DNA of 64,000 nucleotides, from positions 124,001-188,000 of the forward strand of contig CALFNN010000070.1 in assembly GCA_937902925.1 (NCBI GenBank), read 5' to 3'. Below, piece by piece: positions 46,963 through 54,899 of the stretch; position 1 is the first letter of the stretch, and the number at the start of each line of letters is the position of its first letter. This stretch comes from an uncultured Opitutaceae bacterium. GTDB lineage: Bacteria; Verrucomicrobiota; Verrucomicrobiia; Opitutales; Opitutaceae. Position numbers and translations under genes: made by a program. The notes beneath the pieces were generated by a model. It saw nothing but the letters and a program-made list of their open reading frames with translations. It was not told the origin of the DNA and searched no databases.

Positions 46963-48363
46963 ATGAAGTTGCCTACGCTTCTGCTCGCCGGCTCGCTGCT
47001 CGCGAATGCCGCGCTCGTGGCGTTGTTCGTGGCGCAGCCGGTGCTCGCTCCGCCGTCCGTCCGCCGGATATTTTCCGGTCAAGCCTCCCGTGATTCCGCC
47101 CCGCCGGCCGCCGCACGCGCATCAGCGGACACCGCGAAATCCAAGGCCGCCCTCGAGTCCGCCACGTGGCTGTCGCTCCAACCCGACGACCTGAAGGGGC
47201 TCGTCGGCCGCCTGCGGGCCGCGGGTTTCCCGCCGTCGGTCGTCCGCTCCGTGATTGCACGGCTGCTCAACGAGCGATTCGCCCCGCGCGTCCGGGAGTT
47301 GCTGGCGGGGGATCCGAACACGCCCTATTGGAAATCCAGTCCGAACGTCTTCGGCCCGAACGACACGAAGCGCCTCGAAGCCTACCAGCAGCTCAACCGC
47401 GATCGGGCCAAGTTGCAGCGCGAACTCCTCGGCGACGATTTCTTCAACGACAACGGCGAGGTGACCGCGGCACAGCGCCGGCAATACGGCGACCTGGCCC
47501 GCTCCAAGATCGACCTCATCCAGCGCATCAACGACGACTATGCCGAGATGACGAGCCAGATTCGCGCCGGGATGCAGGGCATCACTCTCCCCGAGGATCG
47601 CGAGAAGCTCGCCCTGCTCGAACGCGAAAAACACGCCGACCTCGCCGCGGTCCTCAGCCCCGAGGAACTCGCCGACTACGAAATTCGCTCGTCGTCGATC
47701 ACGACCATGCTGCGCGGCCGGCTCGGCTCGTTCGAGCCCACCGAGGCCGAGTTTCGCGCGATCTACCAGGTGAACCAGGCGATCTCCGATCAGTTTGCCG
47801 CCAACGGCGGGTTCCAAGGCATCGCCCCCGACACCCGGCGCACGCTGGGCCAGCAGTTCCTCGATCAGATGAAGGCCGCCCTCGGCCCCGACCGCTACGC
47901 CGAATACGACCGCGCGACCAACCGTGACTTCCAGCAACTCACGGCGCTGGCCCAGCGCGACAACCTGCCGGCGGACACCGCGATCCAAGCCTTCAACCTG
48001 CGCGATACCGTCGCCGCCCAATCCAGCCAGATCTTCGACAACCCCGCGCTCAGCCCCGATCAAAAGCGCGCGGCGCTCGCGTCTCTCGCACAGGAAACCC
48101 GGACGCAGTTGCTCGCGACCCTCGGACCCACCGTCGGTCCCGCGTATCTCAACGTCGCGAACCAGTGGCTCAACAACGTCGAGCGCGGCAGTGCCGTGTC
48201 GTTCAGCGGCCCGCCGACCGGCACCTCCAGCAATTCGACCACGGGGGTGACCCTGTTCATGGGTAGCAGCGGTCCCGTCTACCGCCGCGTTCCCACGCCC
48301 CGCCCCCCGGGCGCCGCGCCGCCCCCACCCGCGACGCCGGGCAATCTCATCTTCCGGCCATGA
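46963..48363 (+). CDS. tandem-family protein 1, membrane-anchored helical (466 aa)
   Basis: Uncleaved signal/anchor (TLLLAGSLLANAALVALFVA), then a linker and the family's first block W..L..DDL..L..RLRA.GFP (WLSLQPDDLKGLVGRLRAAG, FPPSVVRSVIARLLNERF). The second block is LALLEREKHADLAAVLSPEE, and the third is FEPTEAEFRAIYQVNQAISD. The C-terminus is Pro/Gly-rich and probably disordered. Its stop overlaps gene 2 by 4 bp. Function not recognised. Confidence 0.8.
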   Translation: MKLPTLLLAGSLLANAALVALFVAQPVLAPPSVRRIFSGQASRDSAPPAAARASADTAKSKAALESATWLSLQPDDLKGLVGRLRAAGFPPSVVRSVIARLLNERFAPRVRELLAGDPNTPYWKSSPNVFGPNDTKRLEAYQQLNRDRAKLQRELLGDDFFNDNGEVTAAQRRQYGDLARSKIDLIQRINDDYAEMTSQIRAGMQGITLPEDREKLALLEREKHADLAAVLSPEELADYEIRSSSITTMLRGRLGSFEPTEAEFRAIYQVNQAISDQFAANGGFQGIAPDTRRTLGQQFLDQMKAALGPDRYAEYDRATNRDFQQLTALAQRDNLPADTAIQAFNLRDTVAAQSSQIFDNPALSPDQKRAALASLAQETRTQLLATLGPTVGPAYLNVANQWLNNVERGSAVSFSGPPTGTSSNSTTGVTLFMGSSGPVYRRVPTPRPPGAAPPPPATPGNLIFRP

Positions 48364-49586
48364 AAATCGCCCCGGTGCTGCTCGGCTGTTCGCTCGCGGC
48401 AAACGCCGCACTGATCGTCGCCTTGATCGCAGGCGTGTCCGGCGACACCACGCCCTCCTCGACCAAGTCCGCTCGCGCCGCCGCCGCGCCCGCCCGCGTC
48501 TCGTCCACGGCGCTCGCGGGCGTCGATCCCGAACTGTGGAACAAGCTCCCGTCCGGCGATTGGTCCGCGCTCGTGGCCAGCCTCCGCGCCAAGGGCTTTC
48601 CCCTCTCGATTATCCGGGCGATCGTGAGCGCCCAGGTCGACGAGGGTTTCCGCGATCGGCGGAAAGCCCTGGAGGCGGCGATGAACAACGTTCCATTCTG
48701 GAAAAACCCGATCCCCGATCCGCAAACGCTGGCCGCCCAGCGGGCCCTCAGCCGCGAGGAGCAGAAGATGTTGAAGGATATCTTCGGCACCGACGCTTCC
48801 GCCGACGACCCCATGGCGGCCATCTCCGACGAACAGCGCCTCGGCGGCGTGCCGCCGGAGAAGCGCGACTCAGTCAAACAACTCCTGCAGGAATTCAACG
48901 ATCAGCGTAGCGACGTCTACGAGCGTTTCCGGAGCACCGGCGGCCCCATCACCCTCCTCCCCGACGACCAAGCCAAGCTCCGGCAGCTCGACAATCTCCA
49001 GCACGCCGAACTCGCAAAAATTCTCACGCCGGCCGAACTCGAGGACTACGACCTGCACAATAGCAACACCGCGAGCACCCTTCGCTATCAGCTCACCGCT
49101 TTCGATGCGACCGAGGACGAGTATCGCACGCTCTTCCGGCTGCAGTCCGCCTTCGACTCGCAGTGGGGTGCGACGTATGGCCAGTCTTCCCAGGAGGAAA
49201 TGCGCGCCCGCGGTGCGGCGCAGGCCGATCTGCAAAAACAAATCGAGGCCGCCTTCGGCCCCGATCGCTTTGCCGCCTACCAGCGCGCCAACGACTACAG
49301 TTACCGCCAGACCACCGCGCTCGCCTCGCGCCTCGAACTGCCCGCCGGGACCGCCGACCAGGTTTACGCCGTCCAGAAGGAAATCCAGGACCGCATGCGG
49401 ACCGGCCCGATGACACCCGCCGATCGCGCCGCACTGGCCGACGAAGCCACCGCGAAAGTCAGCGCCCTCCTCGGCCCGCGCGGCTTCGATGCCTACAAGC
49501 AAAACGGCGGCCAGTGGCTCCAAAATTTGACGCCCCGCCCGGTCGCGCCGCGGCCCGCGATCGGCACCGGCGGTGGCGGGGGCTGA
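48360..49586 (+). CDS. tandem-family protein 2 (408 aa)
   Basis: Anchor IAPVLLGCSLAANAALIVAL; block 1 LWNKLPSGDWSALVASLRAK then GFPLSIIRAIVSAQVDEGF and VPFWKNP; block 2 LDNLQHAELAKILTPAELED (the Arg/Glu-Lys core is diverged); block 3 FDATEDEYRTLFRLQSAFDS. The terminal tail is Pro/Arg/Gly. The ATG overlaps the preceding stop (ATGA). Same architecture as genes 1, 3 and 4. Confidence 0.8.
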   Translation: MKIAPVLLGCSLAANAALIVALIAGVSGDTTPSSTKSARAAAAPARVSSTALAGVDPELWNKLPSGDWSALVASLRAKGFPLSIIRAIVSAQVDEGFRDRRKALEAAMNNVPFWKNPIPDPQTLAAQRALSREEQKMLKDIFGTDASADDPMAAISDEQRLGGVPPEKRDSVKQLLQEFNDQRSDVYERFRSTGGPITLLPDDQAKLRQLDNLQHAELAKILTPAELEDYDLHNSNTASTLRYQLTAFDATEDEYRTLFRLQSAFDSQWGATYGQSSQEEMRARGAAQADLQKQIEAAFGPDRFAAYQRANDYSYRQTTALASRLELPAGTADQVYAVQKEIQDRMRTGPMTPADRAALADEATAKVSALLGPRGFDAYKQNGGQWLQNLTPRPVAPRPAIGTGGGGG

Positions 49587-49636
49587 CCCCGCCGTCGGTC
49601 CGTCGCCTTCCCATGCCGGTGCATCCCGGCCGCCCC

Positions 49637-51106
49637 ATGAAGACCTTCCTCCTCGCCGTCTCGCTGCTCCTCAACGCCGGCTTCGTCACCGTCTTCGCTC
49701 TCCGGCCCACGCGCGTCCCGCCCGCCTTCCGCGACTACTTCACCTTCGGCTCCGGCCCCGCCGACGCCGCCTCGACAGGCACCAAGCGTCCGGCCGGCGC
49801 GCCTGTGGGCAAAGCCGCCACCGCCCACGCCAAGCTCTGGGCCACCCTCTCCTCCGACGATCTCGCCACGCTCGCCGCCCGGCTCCGCGCCGCGGGCTTC
49901 CCGATCTACACCATCCGCGCCATCCTGCAGAACGCGGTCAACGCCCGCTACGCCGCCCGGATGCGCGAGCTCGCCCAAAACGATCCCAACGCACCGTTCT
50001 GGAAGGCGACAAATTCGCTCGGCATGGATCCCAAGCGCCTCGCCGAATACATGCAGCTCGCCAACGAACGCTCGCGCGTCATGCGCGACCTGCTGGGCAA
50101 CTATCTCTACCACGACAGCGGCACCCTCAGCACCGCCGAGGCCCGCCAGTATGGCGGCCTGCCCCAGGCGAAGATCGACCAGCTCGAGCGCATCAACCAG
50201 GACTATTCGGAACTGAACAACCAGGTGCGCGCCGCGATGAACGGCATCACGCTCCCCGAGGACCGCGAAAAACTCGCGCTGCTCGAACGCGAAAAACGCG
50301 CCGACCTCGCCGCCCTCCTCACGCCCGAGGAGCTCGCCGACTACGACATGCGCAACTCCCCGGTCACCGCCCGCCTGCGCCCGACCTTCGATTTGTTCAA
50401 GGTCACCGAGGACGAGTTCCGCTCCATCTACACCATCCAGCAGGCCTACAGCGACCGGGTCGATCTCAACGGCACCACGTTCGGCGCCCTGACCCCGGAC
50501 GAGCGCAGCACCTTCATGCAGCAGCGGACCGCCGCGCAAAAGGAACTCGACGCCCAGATGCACGCCGCGCTCGGCGACGCGCGTTACGCCGAATTCGTGC
50601 GCGACGGCGACCGCGATTTCCAACAGCTCAACCGCCTCGCCGAGCAGCAGAATCTCCCCGCCCAGGTGGCGATCGATGCCTACAACCTGCGCGACGGTCT
50701 CTCCCAGGAATCGAACCGCATCTTCAACGACGCCTCCCTCGACTACGATCAGAAGCGCGCCGCCCTCCAGTCGCTGGCCCAAAACACGCGCACGCAACTC
50801 GTCGCCACCCTCGGCCCCGCGGCCAGCGCCACCTATCTCCGGACCGCCGACCGCTGGCTGACGAGCGTCGAACGCGGCGGCGCCATCACTTTTACGAGCA
50901 CCGGCGGCACATCCATTCGCGGCCTGCCCAACCCCAACGCCCCCCGGCCCGTGGCCGGCGGCACCTCCACGATAATCGGCACCGCGGCCGGCGGCATCAT
51001 CACCTCGGGTGACGGCGTGTTTTATCTTGGCGGCGGCACGACGGGCTCCGGCCCGACGATCATCACGGCCCCGGCGCCCGTGACCGCACCGGCGCCCACC
51101 CGCTAA
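49637..51106 (+). CDS. tandem-family protein 3 (489 aa)
   Basis: Anchor MKTFLLAVSLLLNAGFVTVF; block 1 LWATLSSDDLATLAARLRAA, GFPIYTIRAILQNAVNARY and APFWKATN; block 2 LALLEREKRADLAALLTPEE, LADYDMRNS; block 3 FKVTEDEFRSIYTIQQAYSD. It is closest to gene 1, including the NDDYAEM/NQDYSEL stretch. It ends in a Gly/Thr/Pro-rich tail. Start at the ATG opening the hydrophobic segment, 50 bp after gene 2; the frame is open farther upstream inside gene 2, but that part was rejected. Confidence 0.8.
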   Translation: MKTFLLAVSLLLNAGFVTVFALRPTRVPPAFRDYFTFGSGPADAASTGTKRPAGAPVGKAATAHAKLWATLSSDDLATLAARLRAAGFPIYTIRAILQNAVNARYAARMRELAQNDPNAPFWKATNSLGMDPKRLAEYMQLANERSRVMRDLLGNYLYHDSGTLSTAEARQYGGLPQAKIDQLERINQDYSELNNQVRAAMNGITLPEDREKLALLEREKRADLAALLTPEELADYDMRNSPVTARLRPTFDLFKVTEDEFRSIYTIQQAYSDRVDLNGTTFGALTPDERSTFMQQRTAAQKELDAQMHAALGDARYAEFVRDGDRDFQQLNRLAEQQNLPAQVAIDAYNLRDGLSQESNRIFNDASLDYDQKRAALQSLAQNTRTQLVATLGPAASATYLRTADRWLTSVERGGAITFTSTGGTSIRGLPNPNAPRPVAGGTSTIIGTAAGGIITSGDGVFYLGGGTTGSGPTIITAPAPVTAPAPTR

Positions 51107-51119
51107 ATCCCGGACCTCC

Positions 51120-52373
51120 ATGAAAATCTCCTCGATTCTCCTCGGCGGTTCGCTCGCGGCGAACGCCGTCCTTCTCGCGCTGTTCATTTCGGGCGCCTTC
51201 GCCGGGTCCGATTCGACCCCTGCCGCGCCGAATGCCAACGCGACCGCCAGCCACGCCGTCGCGGCGGCCGCCGCTTCCGCCGCGGACATCGATCCCGCGA
51301 CTTGGACCAACCTCCAGCCCGACGATCTTCCCGGCATCCTCGCCCGATTGCGCGCCGAGGGCTTTCCACTCGAGATGGTCCGAGCCATCATGGGCGAGCT
51401 GGTGCGCGTCCAGTTTGCGCCCCGTCGCGCCGCGCTCGGCCTCAATGACAAACTGCACGAACGCCCCTTCTGGGAGCCGGCCACGCTCGATGCCAAGACG
51501 GAAGCCGCCCGCCGCCAGATCTTGAAGGAGCAAAACCAGGCGCTGAAGGATTTGCTCGGCCCCGATGCGACCGACGATACCGCGCTCGCGAACCTGCGTC
51601 GCCAGCTTCCCAATTTTTCCGACGACAAGATTACCGCCATCCAGCGCGCCCAGCAGACACTCAGCGAAAAGGGTCAGGCTATTATCGCCAACCTCCCGAA
51701 TGCCATCTTCAGCGCGGCCGACCTCGCAGGTATTAACCAGGAGTTTCACACCGAACTTGCGAAAATCCTCACTCCCCAGGAACTCGGGGACTACGATCTC
51801 CGCACCAGCAACACCGCCAACAATCTCCGCCGCCAGCTCGCGGCCTTCGATCCCTCGGAGCAGGAGTTCCGCACGCTCTACCAGTTGCAGAAGGCGTTCG
51901 ACGACCAGTATCAGCTCTCGTCGTCGATCGCGACCATGGCACCCGACCAGCAACGCCAGCTGATGACGGAGCGCAACCAGGCCCAGCAGCAGTTGAACGC
52001 CGGCATCCAGGCCGCCCTCGGCGACCAGCGCTACGCCGACTACCAGCGGTCCAGTAACTACGACTTCCAGCAAACTTCAAAGCTTGTCTCCCGCCTCGAT
52101 CTTCCGCCGGACACGGCCAGCCAACTCTACGCGATTCAGCAGGAATTCACCCAGCGCTCCCACGATGTCGGCCTCGGGGCCGGCCCGCGACCGTCGGTCG
52201 CCGAGCTTCAAACGCAACTCGCCGCCCTCGGCGAGGAGGCGAAGGCCCGCATCACGGCGCTGATCGGCCCGACCGGCTACCAAGCTTACCAGCAATACGG
52301 TGGTCAATGGATGCAAAATGTCCGCCTGCGCACGGCTCCGCCGCCGGCCATAGTCCGCCCCGCGGGCGGATGA
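51120..52373 (+). CDS. tandem-family protein 4 (417 aa)
   Basis: Anchor ISSILLGGSLAANAVLLALF; block 1 TWTNLQPDDLPGILARLRAE, GFPLEMVRAIMGELVRVQF and RPFWEPA; block 2 FHTELAKILTPQELGDYDLR; block 3 FDPSEQEFRTLYQLQKAFDD. Most similar to gene 2. Starts 13 bp after gene 3, completing a four-gene unit. The block order in all four suggests ancient tandem duplication with pairwise relations 1-3 and 2-4. Confidence 0.8.
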   Translation: MKISSILLGGSLAANAVLLALFISGAFAGSDSTPAAPNANATASHAVAAAAASAADIDPATWTNLQPDDLPGILARLRAEGFPLEMVRAIMGELVRVQFAPRRAALGLNDKLHERPFWEPATLDAKTEAARRQILKEQNQALKDLLGPDATDDTALANLRRQLPNFSDDKITAIQRAQQTLSEKGQAIIANLPNAIFSAADLAGINQEFHTELAKILTPQELGDYDLRTSNTANNLRRQLAAFDPSEQEFRTLYQLQKAFDDQYQLSSSIATMAPDQQRQLMTERNQAQQQLNAGIQAALGDQRYADYQRSSNYDFQQTSKLVSRLDLPPDTASQLYAIQQEFTQRSHDVGLGAGPRPSVAELQTQLAALGEEAKARITALIGPTGYQAYQQYGGQWMQNVRLRTAPPPAIVRPAGG

Positions 52374-52381
52374 ACCCTCCC

Positions 52382-52410
52382 GGTGGCAGCCCCTGAAAAA
52401 TTCTGCCACC
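52382..52410 (+). terminator. possible terminator hairpin of the tandem-family unit
   Basis: GGTGGCAG at 52382-52389 pairs with CTGCCACC at 52403-52410, loop 13 nt. It starts 8 bp after the last stop. No T-tract follows, so it is not a canonical Rho-independent terminator and may only protect the 3' end. Confidence 0.35.
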
Positions 52411-52530
52411 CGGATTAAAGCCGCGACCGCCGGGCTCAACCGGCCGCCCGACCGCGAACCGCCTGACCCACCTGACTCGCCCGTCTGCACCGATGGCTGC
52501 CGCCGCAATCCCCTGCGCTCCCCCGGGCGT

Positions 52531-52551
52531 TTGTCAACTATTAGTTGACAA
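52531..52551. promoter_or_regulatory. palindrome copy D (TTGTCAACTA family)
   Basis: TTGTCAACTA-T-TAGTTGACAA: perfect 21-bp palindrome, the cleanest copy of the set. It lies 235 bp beyond the 3' end of the HTH gene with no obvious promoter-proximal gene of its own. Confidence 0.75.
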
Positions 52552-52785
52552 TATCCCGCCGTCGCACGGCTCCCGAAACCGCCACGGGACGCGCCGCGCC
52601 CCGGTTGCCCGGCCGGCTCTGCGGTCCGATCGAAGTCTGCCGTGCACGATCCCTTTTCGACCGACGGGAGTTTCTTGCCACCACGATGTCACGCCTGGCC
52701 CGGCCGTGCGCCCACGGTCGCAACCGCACCCCAACGGGCATTCGGGTTCGCTCGCGGGTCTCCGCGGCACCCCGGCTGCCTCGCC

Positions 52786-53154
52786 TCAGGCCGACGGAGT
52801 GTCGCCGGCGCTATTGGCTACCAGCCAGGCGATGATTTGCAGCGTCCGCTCCGCGTCCGGCATCCGGGTGCGCTGCACGAAATACGCGTTCACCTGCTGG
52901 CGATCCAGCCCCAGCAGCCGCGCCAGCATCGCCTGCGAGCCGCGTTTTTTCAGATGCGGGCCCGCTTCCTTGACCAGTGCGTTCCAGAGCGGCGTCGCGG
53001 GCCCCGGTCGGGGCGTCGTGCCACGGCGAACGCGCCGCGCGAGGCGAAAGGCCTTGGCGCGGTCCGCCACCAGCGCCTCCGCCGCCGCAAAAATCGCCCC
53101 GCCCACCTCGAACGGCAGCATCGCCGGCATCGCAACTTTTCGTGACGTGCTCAT
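52786..53154 (-). CDS. small HTH-domain regulator (122 aa)
   Basis: About 60 N-terminal residues (AIFAAAEALVADRAKAFRLA) without a known fold, then an XRE/phage-type helix-turn-helix: LVKEAGPHLKKRGSQAMLAR, LLGLDRQQVNAYFVQR, MPDAERTLQIIAWL. The second helix (RQQVNAYF) is the likely recognition helix. Its own start codon is 9 bp from palindrome copy E, and copy D lies beyond its 3' end, so it is the prime candidate to bind these sites. The Arg-rich middle (RLARRVRRG) could add DNA contacts. Confidence 0.78.
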   Translation of the reverse strand: MSTSRKVAMPAMLPFEVGGAIFAAAEALVADRAKAFRLARRVRRGTTPRPGPATPLWNALVKEAGPHLKKRGSQAMLARLLGLDRQQVNAYFVQRTRMPDAERTLQIIAWLVANSAGDTPSA

Positions 53155-53162
53155 AGATGAGG

Positions 53163-53183
53163 TTGTAAACTATTAGTTGACAA
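53163..53183. promoter_or_regulatory. palindrome copy E, between HTH and pap genes
   Basis: TTGTAAACTA-T-TAGTTGACAA, one mismatch in the left half. On the minus strand it lies 9 bp before the HTH start codon; on the plus strand it precedes pap by 110 bp. The position suits autoregulation of the HTH gene and control of pap; no -10 box was confidently identified. Confidence 0.75.
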
Positions 53184-53292
53184 TAAGCGCAAGACAAAAA
53201 TGCCCGGCGGCTTCGGCCTGTCACCGAATCGTCTCCATTCATCCGGATCGAGCCGGCTCGACAAGACCGCGCCGCGCCGCCTTCCTGCTGCC

Positions 53293-54774
53293 ATGGCCAA
53301 GGCGAGCGAGGGGCGGCGGTTGCCCAAAAAAGATTACGAGGCCCGCGTGCCGGTGCTGCGCGCCGAGCTCGTGAAGATGCAGGTCGCGCTCCAGCACGCG
53401 CCGTTTCCCGTTCTGCTCGTCATCGCCGGCGACGAGGCCTCCGGCAAGGGCGACGTCGTCAACATCCTCAATGGCTGGCTCGACCCGCGCGGCGTCGAGA
53501 CGTTCGCGTTTCACGATCCGACCGACGAGGAGCGCGAACGCCCGCCGATGTGGCGTTACTGGCGCAGCCTGCCGCCGCGCGGCCGCATGGCGATCTACGC
53601 CGGCGGGTGGCACACCGACGCCCTGCTCGCCGACCCGCGCAACCCGCGCGAGCTCGCCGATTTCGACGAGACCCTCCGCCGCCTCGCGCACTTCGAGGGC
53701 CTGCTCGCCGACGATGGCGCCCTCATCGTGAAAATCTGGCTCCGCCTGTCCAAGGACGCGCAACGCGCCCGCCTGCGCGACCTCGCCGACGACCCCGACA
53801 CCGCGTGGCGCGTTTCCCCGGCCGACTGGAAGAGCCACCGCGATTACGACCGGCTCGCGCGGCTCGCCGAGCGGATGCGCCGCGCCACGCACCGCCCCGG
53901 CGCCCCGTGGCACGTGATCGATGCGGGCGATCCGCGCTGCCGCAACCTCGCCGTCGCCGACTACCTCGTCGCCCGCTTTCACGCGCACGCCCGCGCGCGG
54001 AAAAAAATCCCCGCCGCCATCAGGCCGCGCCGCACCGTGGCGCTGCGCCCCGCCGGCCTGCGGCGGCTGCACGCGCTCGCCCTCGACCAGCGGCTGTCGG
54101 AAAGCGCCTACGAGGCGAAACGCGACAAATGGCTCGGCCGCCTCAATCGCGCCGTCCGCGCCGCCGCCGAGCAGGGCCGCTCCATCGTCTGGGTGTTCGA
54201 GGGCTGGGATGCCGCCGGGAAGGGCGGCGCCATCCGCCGGCTGACGAGCGCGATCGACGCGCGCGACTGCCGCGTCATTCCGGTCGCGAAGCCGACCGAC
54301 GAGGAAAAGTCCCACCACTATCTCTGGCGGTTCTGGCGCCACGTGCCGCGCGCCGGCCGCGTCACGATCTACGACCGCTCGTGGTTCGGCCGCGTGCTGG
54401 TCGAGCGGCTCGAGGGATTCTGCCGCGACGACGAGTGGCGGCGCGCCTACGCCGAGCTGAACGACTTTGAGGCGCAGCTCACCGCGCACGGCATCATCGT
54501 GTTGAAATTCTGGCTGCACCTCTCGAACGCCGAGCAGTTGCGCCGCTTCCGCCACCGCGAGGAAACCGCCTACAAGCGGCACAAGATCAACGCGGAGGAC
54601 TGGCGCAACCGCCGCAAGTGGCCCGCCTACGAGATCGCCGTCGGCGACATGCTGGCGCTCACGCACCGGCCCCACGCGCCGTGGCACCTCGTGCCCGCGG
54701 ACAACAAGCGCCACGCGCGACTCCAGATTCTCAAGGTGTCCTGCAAGCAGATCGCCGCGACGCTGGAAACGTAG
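53293..54774 (+). CDS. pap: polyphosphate:AMP phosphotransferase, two-domain PPK2 (493 aa)
   Basis: Phosphorylates AMP to ADP with polyphosphate. Two fused PPK2 domains: domain 1 (about 15-230) with a modified Walker A AGDEASGKGDVVN, domain 2 (about 265-490) with a canonical EGWDAAGKGGAI, lid residues YDRSWFGRVLVERLEGF and KFWLHLSNAEQLRRF. This order and length (about 490-500) are typical of class II PPK2 (PAP), where the first domain is a degenerate copy. The ATG opening MAKASEG was chosen; residues upstream from 53200 are not conserved-like. Confidence 0.93.
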   Translation: MAKASEGRRLPKKDYEARVPVLRAELVKMQVALQHAPFPVLLVIAGDEASGKGDVVNILNGWLDPRGVETFAFHDPTDEERERPPMWRYWRSLPPRGRMAIYAGGWHTDALLADPRNPRELADFDETLRRLAHFEGLLADDGALIVKIWLRLSKDAQRARLRDLADDPDTAWRVSPADWKSHRDYDRLARLAERMRRATHRPGAPWHVIDAGDPRCRNLAVADYLVARFHAHARARKKIPAAIRPRRTVALRPAGLRRLHALALDQRLSESAYEAKRDKWLGRLNRAVRAAAEQGRSIVWVFEGWDAAGKGGAIRRLTSAIDARDCRVIPVAKPTDEEKSHHYLWRFWRHVPRAGRVTIYDRSWFGRVLVERLEGFCRDDEWRRAYAELNDFEAQLTAHGIIVLKFWLHLSNAEQLRRFRHREETAYKRHKINAEDWRNRRKWPAYEIAVGDMLALTHRPHAPWHLVPADNKRHARLQILKVSCKQIAATLET

Positions 54775-54899
54775 CGACCCGAAGGCCGGCGCCCCCCCAA
54801 AGCGAGCCGGTCCCGCCATCCGGCATGTTTTGATCCCTGGCGCCGCCGCACCGCTGGCGCCCGGCCCGACGAGCGCCCAGATCCCGGACGAATCCGGTC

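Larger units (their letters stand above)
52374..52785. other. 412-bp gene-free segment after the tandem family
   Basis: Apart from the hairpin near 52382-52410 and palindrome copy D, nothing recognisable was found. Open frames here have no family similarity and composition unlike neighbouring genes. The convergent HTH gene ends at 52786. Confidence 0.5.

Noticed and set aside
44674-53183. Palindromes A-E as Rho-independent terminators
   Set aside because: Stems are AT-rich in the centre, have almost no loop and are not followed by T-tracts; several lie upstream of genes.
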